A stretch of DNA of 22,939 nt, taken from contig CALMOR010000158.1 in NCBI GenBank assembly GCA_937872165.1, forward strand, positions 6,373 to 29,311, read 5' to 3'. The position numbers and the translations under genes were made by a program. The notes below the pieces were generated by a model. That model did not search any database. It was not told the origin of the DNA and saw only the letters and a list, made by a program, of their open reading frames with translations. Origin of the DNA: an uncultured Burkholderiales bacterium (GTDB taxonomy: Bacteria > Pseudomonadota > Gammaproteobacteria > Burkholderiales > Burkholderiaceae_D). This document shows positions 15,438 through 21,164 of this stretch, one piece after another; the first letter of the stretch is position 1, and every line of letters starts with the position of its first letter.

Positions 15438-16208
15438 GTGTCCGTCCTCAACATCGCTGCCTATCGCTTCGTGCGTCTCGTCGAGCCGGGCGCCTGGGTG
15501 GGCCCGCTGCGCGCGCGCAGCGAAGCGCTCGCGTTGCAGGGCCCGATCATCGTCGCCGACGAAGGGATCAACCTCTTCGTCGCGGGCGAGGCCGAGGCGG
15601 TCGAGTCGTTCGTCGCCTGGCTCGGCTGCGACGCGCTCTTCGTCGATGCCGATTGCCGCGCGGCCTTCGCGGCTCTCGACGTGAAGCGCAGCTGGTCCGA
15701 TGCGCAGCCGTTCGCGCGGCTGCGCGTCAAGCAGAAGCCCGAGATCGTGACGATGCGCAAACCATCGGTGCGCCCCGCGCTCGGCCGCGCGCCGACGATC
15801 GAGCCCACGCGCCTCGCGACCTGGCTCGCGCACGGATACGACGACGAAGGGCGCCCGGTCGTCCTGCTCGATACGCGCAACGCCTTCGAGTTCGAGCACG
15901 GCAGCTTCGAAGGGGCCATCCATCTCGACATCGACCGCTTCGAAGCCTTCCCGGCTGCAGTCGAAGCGTTGCAGGACGAGCTGCGCGATCGAACGGTGGT
16001 CGCGTTCTGCACCGGCGGCATCCGCTGCGAGAAGGCCGCGCTTTACATGCGCGGGATCGGCATCGAGCGCGTCGTGCAACTGGACGGCGGCATCCTCCGT
16101 TACTTCGACGCGGTCGGCGACGCGCACTGGCGCGGCGACTGCTTCGTCTTCGACGAGCGACGCACGCTCGGGGTCGATCTCGGCAGGCGCGGGGCGGGCG
16201 GCGACTAG
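15438..16208 (+). CDS. trhO: tRNA uridine(34) hydroxylase TrhO (YceA), rhodanese-domain
   Basis: Catalyses O2-dependent hydroxylation of U34 in tRNA, the first step to 5-hydroxyuridine-derived wobble modifications. The 256-residue product starts with the family N-terminus SVLNIAAYRFVRL. The N-terminal acylphosphatase-like region runs to about residue 100. The rhodanese domain has the LLDTRNAFEFEHGSF segment (143-157), and the active loop C191-TGGIR-C197-EKA holds both conserved cysteines. GTG at 15438 puts the conserved motif at position 2; an in-frame ATG at 15399 is possible but adds unrelated residues. The C-terminus is shorter than in E. coli TrhO, with little after residue 245. The stop overlaps the stop of the convergent DUF455 gene. 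Confidence 0.93.
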   Translation: MSVLNIAAYRFVRLVEPGAWVGPLRARSEALALQGPIIVADEGINLFVAGEAEAVESFVAWLGCDALFVDADCRAAFAALDVKRSWSDAQPFARLRVKQKPEIVTMRKPSVRPALGRAPTIEPTRLATWLAHGYDDEGRPVVLLDTRNAFEFEHGSFEGAIHLDIDRFEAFPAAVEALQDELRDRTVVAFCTGGIRCEKAALYMRGIGIERVVQLDGGILRYFDAVGDAHWRGDCFVFDERRTLGVDLGRRGAGGD

Positions 16209-16990
16209 CGCGGTGGCGTCAGCGCGTCGAGCTCCGCGGCGCTGAAGCCGGCCGCCTTGCGGGCCTCGAGGTTGAAGGGCCCGCGCAGCCGGGGCGCGCC
16301 GTGGGTCGAGGCGAGGTCGGCGAAGGTCGCGACCGGATCGAGTCCGCGCTGTTCGCACAGCCAGCCGTACCAGCGGTTGCCGATGCGCACGTGGCCGATC
16401 TCGTCGCGAAGGATGCGATCGACGATCGCGGCGCCCGCCCAATCGCCGCACGACATCAGCTTGGCCTTCACCGCCGGCGATGCGTCGAGGCCGCGCGCCT
16501 CGAGCGTCCGTGGCACGAGCGCGATCCGTGCGAGGACGTCGTGGCGTGTGCGTGCCGCCATCTCCCAGAGTCCATCGTGAGCCGGCAGGTCGCCGTAGCG
16601 GCAATCGAGGGTAGCGAGGTGTCCGCACAGCAGTTCGAAGTGCAGCGCCTCCTCGCGCATCACGCGAGTCCAGTCGACGTAGAACGCGTCGGGCAGACCC
16701 GCGAAACGCCAGCAGGCGTCGGCCGCGAGATCGATCGCGTTGCGCTCGATGTGGGCGAGCGCATGGATCAGCGCGGCGCGACCTTCCCGCGTGGCGACCG
16801 AACGCTGCCCGACCCGCCCGTGCGGCACGAGCGTCGGGCGTGCCGAGCGGCCGGGTAATCCGGCCGGCTCGACGAGCGTCGACGACGATCCGGACGGCAA
16901 CGTGTCGGCAGCGGCGCGGGCCGCCGCCGCCTTCGCGTCGGGCTTGTTTTCCAGAACGACGGACAGAGCTTGTGTACGCAGCGTGATCAT
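16205..16990 (-). CDS. DUF455 ferritin-like domain protein
   Basis: 261-residue protein of the DUF455 family (ferritin-like superfamily), cytoplasmic and without signal peptide. Candidate di-metal ligands lie on the four helices: HIERNAIDLA (about 121-130), EEALHFE (about 149-155) and DEIGHVRIG (about 209-217). The spacing resembles other carboxylate di-iron oxidases. No activity is established for the family that I can name. The ATG at 16990 begins ITLRTQALSVVL, and upstream in-frame codons to 17125 look non-coding. Its TAG stop interleaves with that of trhO. Because the ferritin-like enzyme MiaE hydroxylates a tRNA base, a tRNA-related role beside trhO is conceivable but unproven. It is divergent from the carbonic anhydrase gene. 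Confidence 0.88.
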   Translation of the reverse strand: MITLRTQALSVVLENKPDAKAAAARAAADTLPSGSSSTLVEPAGLPGRSARPTLVPHGRVGQRSVATREGRAALIHALAHIERNAIDLAADACWRFAGLPDAFYVDWTRVMREEALHFELLCGHLATLDCRYGDLPAHDGLWEMAARTRHDVLARIALVPRTLEARGLDASPAVKAKLMSCGDWAGAAIVDRILRDEIGHVRIGNRWYGWLCEQRGLDPVATFADLASTHGAPRLRGPFNLEARKAAGFSAAELDALTPPR

Positions 16991-17117
16991 CGGAACGCCG
17001 GTTGTCCGGTCGGTACAATCGGTACGCATCCCGGCACGGACTTCCTCCGACGGCGAGTCTAGTGGATGCGGCATCGCTCCCGCCGTCCCGCGCTCGGACC
17101 CTATCGACGAAAGACAC
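16991..17117. promoter_or_regulatory. Divergent interval with CGGTAC repeat and TACAAT box
   Basis: This 127-bp interval lies between the DUF455 gene and the carbonic anhydrase gene. It contains CGGTAC-AAT-CGGTAC (17011-17025), a 6-bp direct repeat around a -10-like TACAAT (17014-17019). No matching -35 is visible. It could be the plus-strand promoter for the carbonic anhydrase and hslO pair with a leader of about 90 nt. Confidence 0.35.
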
Positions 17118-17678
17118 ATGGCCATCTATCGACTCGGAGAACAGGTGCCGAGCATCGCTCCGACCGCGTACGTGCACGAGACCGCCACCGTGGTCGGCAC
17201 CGTCGTGCTGGGCGACAGCGTCAGCATCTGGCCGCAGGCGGTGATCCGTGCGGACGGCGACCTGATCACCATCGGCGCGCGCAGCAACGTGCAGGACGGC
17301 TCGATCCTCCACGTCGACGCCGGCGTGCCGCTCACCATCGGCGAGGACGTGACCATCGGTCACCAGGTGATGCTGCACGGCTGCACCATCGGCGACGGCT
17401 GCCTGATCGGCATCCAGGCGGTGATCCTCAACAACGCGGTGATCGGCAAGGGCTGCCTGGTGGGGGCCGGCTCGCTCGTCACCGAGGGCAAGGTGTTCCC
17501 GGACAACGTGATGATCGTCGGCAGCCCGGCGCGCGTCATCCGCGAGCTCACGCCCGCGGACGTCGAGCGCGTGCGACACGGCGCTCTGCACTATGTCGAC
17601 GAAGCGGTCCTCTATCGCGACCACGCGCACCGCATCGACGGCGCTGCGCCGGCACCGGCAGAGGAATCCCGCGCATGA
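17118..17678 (+). CDS. Gamma-class carbonic anhydrase family protein
   Basis: 186-residue left-handed beta-helix protein with hexapeptide repeats (for example VVGTVVLGDSVSIWPQAVIRADGD, about 25-48). The three metal-binding histidines of gamma-carbonic anhydrases are present at His65 (ILHVD), His82 and His87 (IGHQVMLHG). Arg45, Gln59-Asp60 and the acidic patch are also in place. The family includes CO2/bicarbonate interconverters (CamH-like) and PaaY/CaiE-type thioesterase or carnitine-associated proteins; the short form without N-terminal extension cannot be assigned further. Its TGA overlaps the hslO ATG by 4 bp, so the two are translationally coupled. Confidence 0.92.
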   Translation: MAIYRLGEQVPSIAPTAYVHETATVVGTVVLGDSVSIWPQAVIRADGDLITIGARSNVQDGSILHVDAGVPLTIGEDVTIGHQVMLHGCTIGDGCLIGIQAVILNNAVIGKGCLVGAGSLVTEGKVFPDNVMIVGSPARVIRELTPADVERVRHGALHYVDEAVLYRDHAHRIDGAAPAPAEESRA

Positions 17679-18631
17679 GCGACACGCTGCACAAGTTCCT
17701 GTTCGACGCCGGATCGAGCGCCCGGTCGCCGGTGCGTGGCGAGATCGTGTCGCTCGCGGCGACGTGGCGGCAGATCAAGGAGCGTCACGCCTATCCCGAG
17801 CCGGTGCTGCGGATGCTCGGCGAGCTGGTCGCGGCCAGCACGCTGCTGTCGGCCAACCTCAAGTTCAACGGCGCGCTGATCATGCAGATCCACGGCGACG
17901 GACCGGTCCGGCTGCTGGTCGTCGAGTGCAATGCCGATCTCACGATCCGCGCGACGGTGAAGCTGTCGTCGAACGAGGTGATCCCGGACGACGCGACGTT
18001 CACCGCGCTGGTCAACGCGCATGGCGAAGGTCGCTTCGCGATCACGCTCGATCCGCGCGACAAGTCGCAGGGCCAGCGGCCGTATCAGGGGATCGTCCCG
18101 CTCGAAGGCGCGACCGTCGCAGCGGCGCTCGAAGGCTACATGCGCCGTTCCGAGCAACTGCATACCCAGCTCTGGCTTGCCGCCGACGACGAACACGCCA
18201 ACGGACTGCTGCTGCAGAAGCTGCCTCTCGAAGGCGGCAACGTGACGACCTTCGACCCGGACGCGGAGGCGCGGGCCGAGGAAGTGTGGGGGCGCGCGGT
18301 CACCTTCGCCAACACGCTCGAGCGCGACGAATTGCTGCGCGTCGACCCGCCGACGCTGATGCGCCGCCTCTTCTGGGAAGAGACGCTCGCGGTCTACGAT
18401 CCGGTGCCTTGCGCCTTCCGTTGCAGTTGCACGCGCGAACGCGTGGCCGCGATGCTGGTCTCGCTGGGCGAGCGCGAAGTCGACGAGACGCTGGCCGAGA
18501 TGGGCGGCATCCACGTCGACTGCGAGTTCTGCAACAAGTCTTACGACTTCGACACGGTCGATTGCGCACAGCTGTTCGCGACGTCCAATACGATGGACGG
18601 CGTGCGTCCGCCGTTCCAGCAGCGGCACTAG
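17675..18631 (+). CDS. hslO: Redox-regulated chaperone Hsp33
   Basis: Cytoplasmic holdase that is activated by oxidation and unfolding and protects proteins during oxidative and heat stress. The 318-residue product has the N-terminal substrate-binding domain (1-about 230) and a C-terminal zinc switch with the four cysteines C250-x-C252 (RCSC) and C283-x2-C286 (CEFC), as in the family. Cys246 is an additional nearby thiol. It begins inside the carbonic anhydrase stop (ATGA). GAGG at 17661-17664 can serve as Shine-Dalgarno. E. coli Hsp33 is 292-294 residues, so this version is slightly longer at both ends. Confidence 0.96.
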   Translation: MSDTLHKFLFDAGSSARSPVRGEIVSLAATWRQIKERHAYPEPVLRMLGELVAASTLLSANLKFNGALIMQIHGDGPVRLLVVECNADLTIRATVKLSSNEVIPDDATFTALVNAHGEGRFAITLDPRDKSQGQRPYQGIVPLEGATVAAALEGYMRRSEQLHTQLWLAADDEHANGLLLQKLPLEGGNVTTFDPDAEARAEEVWGRAVTFANTLERDELLRVDPPTLMRRLFWEETLAVYDPVPCAFRCSCTRERVAAMLVSLGEREVDETLAEMGGIHVDCEFCNKSYDFDTVDCAQLFATSNTMDGVRPPFQQRH

Positions 18632-18731
18632 CTGAACGCGTCGATACGGAATCGGTCGCGGACAATGAACCTCGGAGCGTCCGGCGACTCGAATCCCGGT
18701 GCGTTTCAAATTCGGAAGTAAAGGAAAGATC

Positions 18732-19166
18732 ATGCTTCGTTCTTCGTTGATTGCCGCCACCGTCGCAGCCGCGTCGCTGACGGGCTGCGTGTCGTATCCC
18801 GTCTACCAACCCGCGCCCATCGCCCGTCTCACGCCCGAGCAAAGCGCGGCGCTCGCCAACCGTCCGGTCGATCAGGCCGAACGCGACCGTTATGCGGCTG
18901 CCAACAGCCAGGTCCAGCGCGAGGACCAGGCCGACGTCGATGCCCAGCGGCTGGCGGCGACGCAGCCCTATGCGTATGCCTACCCGGCGCCCTATTACGG
19001 GTATTACGGCTACGGCTACCCGTATTACGCGTACGGCTATCCCGGCTACTACGGCGGCTTCTATCCGGGTGTGTCGCTGTCGTTCGGCTTCCGGGGCGGC
19101 TACTACGGGGGTTACCGCGGCGGCTACCATGGCGGCTACCACGGCAGTGGCCGGGGACATCGCTAG
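18732..19166 (+). CDS. Tyr/Gly-rich putative lipoprotein
   Basis: 144-residue secreted protein that I do not recognise by function. It has a type II signal peptide: MLRSSLIAATVAAASLTGC with the lipidated Cys19 in the lipobox LTGC. A short polar, Gln/Asp/Arg-rich region (about 30-75) is followed by a low-complexity tail (from about 78) dominated by Tyr, Gly and Pro, with repeats such as YGYYGYGYPYY and GGYRGGYHGGYHG, ending in GSGRGHR. Residue +2 is Val, compatible with outer-membrane sorting. Shine-Dalgarno AGGAAAG precedes the ATG, and an upstream in-frame ATG at 18699 would destroy the signal peptide. A terminator follows. Small Gly/Tyr-rich lipoproteins are common in Burkholderiales, but no role is established that I can name. 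Confidence 0.85.
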   Translation: MLRSSLIAATVAAASLTGCVSYPVYQPAPIARLTPEQSAALANRPVDQAERDRYAAANSQVQREDQADVDAQRLAATQPYAYAYPAPYYGYYGYGYPYYAYGYPGYYGGFYPGVSLSFGFRGGYYGGYRGGYHGGYHGSGRGHR

Positions 19167-19176
19167 AGGCAACAAG

Positions 19177-19201
19177 AGGCCGACGTCGAGTCGGCCTTTT
19201 T
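19177..19201 (+). terminator. Rho-independent terminator of the lipoprotein gene
   Basis: Perfect 8-bp stem AGGCCGAC (19177-19184) / GTCGGCCT (19190-19197) with loop GTCGA, followed by a T-run (19197-19201). It lies 10 nt after the lipoprotein stop. Confidence 0.88.
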
Positions 19202-19222
19202 CATCGCACCTAAAGCCCAATG

Positions 19223-19250
19223 AAAAAAGCGCACCCGAAGGTGCGCTTTT
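19223..19250 (-). terminator. Rho-independent terminator of the cold-shock gene (UUCG loop)
   Basis: The stem AAAAGCGCACC (19225-19235) / GGTGCGCTTTT (19240-19250) reads on the minus strand as GCGCACC-TTCG-GGTGCGC followed by six T. The loop is the extra-stable C(UUCG)G tetraloop. It lies about 40 nt past the csp stop. The flanking A/T runs make it potentially bidirectional. Confidence 0.9.
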
Positions 19251-19288
19251 CCAAATCTGAGTGCCGATCCGGAGATCGAGTCGCTCGC

Positions 19289-19492
19289 TTACAGCGGCGT
19301 GATCTTCGAAGCCTGAAGACCCTTGGGTCCCTTGGTGACCTCGAACGAGACCTTCTGATTCTCCTGCAGCGACTTGAAGCCGCTACCCTGGATTTCGGAG
19401 AAGTGCGCGAACAGATCGCCACTGCCTTCGTCCGGGGTGATGAAGCCGAAGCCCTTAGCGTCGTTGAACCACTTTACGGTACCGGTTGCCAT
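19289..19492 (-). CDS. Cold-shock protein (CspA family)
   Basis: 67-residue single-domain OB-fold protein that binds single-stranded RNA and DNA and acts as RNA chaperone. The RNA-binding motifs are KGFGFI (13-18, RNP1) and DLFAHFS (26-32, RNP2). The N-terminus MATGTVKWFND is that of the family. An AAGGAAAG Shine-Dalgarno precedes the ATG. The gene is preceded by a well-formed sigma70 promoter about 150 nt away, so its leader is long, as for cspA-type genes whose leader RNA controls cold induction. Which paralogue it is, and whether it is cold-induced or constitutive, cannot be told. Confidence 0.96.
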   Translation of the reverse strand: MATGTVKWFNDAKGFGFITPDEGSGDLFAHFSEIQGSGFKSLQENQKVSFEVTKGPKGLQASKITPL

Positions 19493-19511
19493 ATTACTTT
19501 CCTTGCAAAGA

Positions 19512-19651
19512 TATAAATGCGCGTCGAGAGGGATGCGCGAGTGGGTGCAGAACTGTCAAGGAAAGAATGGACAACCGACGAAGCACGGAACTGCCACCGC
19601 GTTGACGAACGACCAACAGACTCGACTTGAAAATTTTGCCGCGCATTTATA
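19512..19651. repeat. 12-bp perfect inverted repeat flanking the csp leader
   Basis: TATAAATGCGCG at 19512-19523 and its exact reverse complement CGCGCATTTATA at 19640-19651 are separated by 116 bp. The distal arm contains the csp -10 box. The proximal arm ends about 20 nt upstream of the csp start codon. The region between is otherwise without a gene. Confidence 0.8.
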
Positions 19652-19674
19652 CTCCATGCGCCGCCGCAAAGCAA
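19646..19674 (-). promoter_or_regulatory. Sigma70 promoter of the cold-shock gene
   Basis: On the minus strand TTGCTT (complement of 19669-19674) and TATAAA (complement of 19646-19651) are separated by exactly 17 nt. The transcription start is expected near 19638-19639, giving a 5' leader of about 146 nt. The 350-bp gap 19493-19842 otherwise holds only this leader and the putative promoter of the zapB-like gene. Confidence 0.7.
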
Positions 19675-19806
19675 GATTATTGCCCACGCCGTCCTTTTTC
19701 CTCGATGACATTTACGGGATGAGCCCGGCACGAAGCGAACAGCGCCTCGCTTCCCGGACGTCGTGTCGAACAGGCGTCATGCGAACGAGTCATCCGTTCC
19801 TTCGCC

Positions 19807-19836
19807 TTGACGCTGTACGAGCATCGCTCCTAGCAT
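19807..19836 (+). promoter_or_regulatory. Candidate promoter of the zapB-like/zapA pair
   Basis: TTGACG (19807-19812) and TAGCAT (19831-19836) are 18 nt apart. The -10 ends 6 nt before the ATG at 19843, and no Shine-Dalgarno is present, which suggests a leaderless transcript. Confidence 0.45.
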
Positions 19837-19842
19837 CGCGAC

Positions 19843-20052
19843 ATGCTCGCCCCGTTCGACCTGGAACTCGACCGCATCGCGGACCGCGTGGCGGCGCTCG
19901 CCCGTCTCGTCCATTCCCTGCGCGACGAGAACCGCAAGCTGCATCTCGCGGTCGATCAGCGCGAAGGCGACAACCGCTTGCTGCGAGAGCGTCTCGACAA
20001 CGCGTGCGATCGACTCGAGACGCTGATCGCCCGCATGCCCGAAGACCTTTGA
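19843..20052 (+). CDS. Short coiled-coil protein, ZapB-like (cell division)
   Basis: 69-residue acidic/basic coiled coil. Almost the whole length (about residues 6-65) shows leucine/hydrophobic heptads, for example LDRIADRVAALARLVHSL and LLRERLDNACDRLETLI. It resembles the TIGR02449-type short coiled coils that lie directly upstream of zapA in betaproteobacteria and are compared with ZapB. The zapA ATG follows the stop after 11 bp, so the two are an operon, which supports a role in Z-ring organisation. Sequence similarity to enteric ZapB is too weak to prove the function. The ATG at 19843 lacks a Shine-Dalgarno. Confidence 0.82.
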   Translation: MLAPFDLELDRIADRVAALARLVHSLRDENRKLHLAVDQREGDNRLLRERLDNACDRLETLIARMPEDL

Positions 20053-20063
20053 GCGGATCGCCG

Positions 20064-20402
20064 ATGGAGCATCTGACGGTCAGCATCCTCGGACGCGACT
20101 ATCGACTGTCGTGCGAACCTCAGGAACGCGAGACGCTGCTCGCGGCCGTGGCGCACGTCGACGGGACCATGAAGGCCATCCGTGACCAGGGCAAGGTCGC
20201 AGGCACCGAAAGGATCGCCGTATTCGCGGCGCTCAATATCGCCGGTGCGTTGTTGGCGCGCGCGGAGTTCGCCGAGCCGGTCGGCGCGATGCCGGAGGCG
20301 CCGCGAACGGACGCGGTTGCCGACCCGGAGATTCTGCGTAGAATGCAGTCCATCAACGCGCTGCTCGATACCGCGCTCGCCGATCAGGAGCGACTGTTCT
20401 GA
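20064..20402 (+). CDS. zapA: Cell division protein ZapA
   Basis: 112-residue FtsZ-associated protein that cross-links FtsZ filaments and stabilises the Z ring. The N-terminal globular part has the family sequence LTVSILGRDYRLSCEPQERETL (4-25), with the conserved central segment AHVDGTMKAIRDQGKVAGTERIAV (about 32-55). The C-terminal helix (about 90-112) forms the dimer coiled coil. The length is normal. It lies between the zapB-like gene and 6S RNA, the usual arrangement in proteobacteria. Confidence 0.95.
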   Translation: MEHLTVSILGRDYRLSCEPQERETLLAAVAHVDGTMKAIRDQGKVAGTERIAVFAALNIAGALLARAEFAEPVGAMPEAPRTDAVADPEILRRMQSINALLDTALADQERLF

Positions 20403-20466
20403 AGGCCGATGTCATGAGCGTCGTGAAGCACGCTTGAGAAGCTCTGAAGCGCACTACCGATTCGAT

Positions 20467-20642
20467 CACCCTGCTGTGTTCGCTCTAGACCAGACTTTCC
20501 TGTACCAACTTGTGTTGCTTCGGTTGTGGAATATCGCGGTGCCGTTGCGATCATCCCTTGTCGGATGAACCTGAAGCACCGCTGACTGCGACCCCCTGGA
20601 CCTACCGGTTCAGGAAGACGGTCTGGCGGCATCGGCGGGGCC
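20467..20642 (+). ncRNA. ssrS: 6S RNA
   Basis: Regulatory RNA that mimics an open promoter and sequesters sigma70 RNA polymerase in stationary phase. The ends can close: CCCTGC (20469-20474) pairs with GCGGGG (20635-20640). The 3' part contains the conserved CTGGCGGCATC (20623-20632). The inner strand resembles other betaproteobacterial 6S RNAs (GGTGCCGTTGCGATCATCCC, then GGATGAACCTGAAGCACCGCTGACTGCG). The gene follows zapA, its standard neighbour. The exact 5' and 3' ends are estimates. A TTGAGA at 20434-20439 may be its -35 box; the -10 is unclear. There is no protein-coding alternative in this stretch. Confidence 0.88.
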
Positions 20643-20650
20643 TTATGTCG

Positions 20651-20685
20651 ACGGCCGACGATCATTTCGTCGGCCGTTATTTTTT
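20651..20685 (+). terminator. Rho-independent terminator after 6S RNA
   Basis: Perfect 10-bp stem ACGGCCGACG (20651-20660) / CGTCGGCCGT (20668-20677) with a 7-nt loop ATCATTT, followed by TATTTTTT. It separates the 6S RNA from the EVE gene, whose ATG comes 9 nt later. Confidence 0.88.
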
Positions 20686-20694
20686 GAGCGGCCG

Positions 20695-21153
20695 ATGAAC
20701 CACTGGCTGATGAAGTCGGAACCGGCCGAGGTTTCGGTCGACGACGTGCTGGCGATGCCTCGCGCCACCGTCGCCTGGTTCGGAGTCCGCAACTACGTCG
20801 CACGCAACTACATGCGCGACCACATGCGGGTCGGCGATCCTGTCCTCTTCTATCACTCGAGTTGTTCCGAGCCCGGCATCGCCGGCCTCGCCAAGGTCGC
20901 GAGCACGGCCTATCCCGACGAGACGCAGTTCGAGGCCGGAGGCAAGTACTTCGATCCCAAGGCCACGCGCGAGACGCCCCGCTGGATGCTGGTCGACGTG
21001 CAGGTGACGCGAAAGACGCGCCTCGTGTCGCTCGCCGAACTGCGGATGCAGAAGGCGCTCGCGGACATGGTCGTGCTCCGACGCGGCAACCGGCTCTCGG
21101 TCACGCCCGTGACGCCGGACGAGTACAAGGCCATCCTCGCACTCGCCGGTTGA
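20695..21153 (+). CDS. EVE-domain protein
   Basis: 152-residue cytoplasmic protein, a single EVE domain (PUA/YTH-like fold), the family of human THYN1. It starts with the family motif HWLMKSEPAEVSVDD. WFGVRNYVARNYMRDHMRVGDPVLFYHSS (about 28-56) forms the binding-pocket region, and PRWMLVDVQ (about 100-108) also fits. EVE domains are thought to recognise modified bases in nucleic acids; the ligand here is unknown. The start lies 9 nt after the 6S terminator T-run, leaving no room for its own promoter. Expression is therefore expected from 6S read-through, as for ygfA in enterics. A Kdo hydroxylase-type gene follows after 11 bp. Confidence 0.92.
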   Translation: MNHWLMKSEPAEVSVDDVLAMPRATVAWFGVRNYVARNYMRDHMRVGDPVLFYHSSCSEPGIAGLAKVASTAYPDETQFEAGGKYFDPKATRETPRWMLVDVQVTRKTRLVSLAELRMQKALADMVVLRRGNRLSVTPVTPDEYKAILALAG

Positions 21154-21164
21154 CGGCAGCGACG

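Noticed and set aside
10625..15454. 1609-codon open frame on the minus strand covering the heptosyltransferase gene and continuing across dnaE in another frame
   Set aside because: Only the part below 11824 encodes a recognisable protein. The rest is Arg/Gly/Ala-rich shadow sequence created by the G/C third-position bias of dnaE.
17002..17019. TTGTCC with TACAAT as a complete promoter for the carbonic anhydrase gene
   Set aside because: The spacing is only 6 nt, so TTGTCC cannot be the -35 partner; only the -10-like box is retained as a weak candidate.
17066..17674. In-frame upstream extension of hslO over the carbonic anhydrase gene
   Set aside because: His/Arg-rich shadow of the carbonic anhydrase; the Hsp33 N-terminus and the ATGA overlap set the start at 17675.
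18960..19160. Tandem-looking DNA repeats in the lipoprotein tail, considered as a CRISPR or satellite array
   Set aside because: The units are irregular codons for Tyr and Gly within one open frame; there are no constant repeats with unique spacers.
19220..19516. 98-residue plus-strand ORF over the csp gene
   Set aside because: Antisense of csp and its terminator; the cold-shock motifs are on the minus strand.
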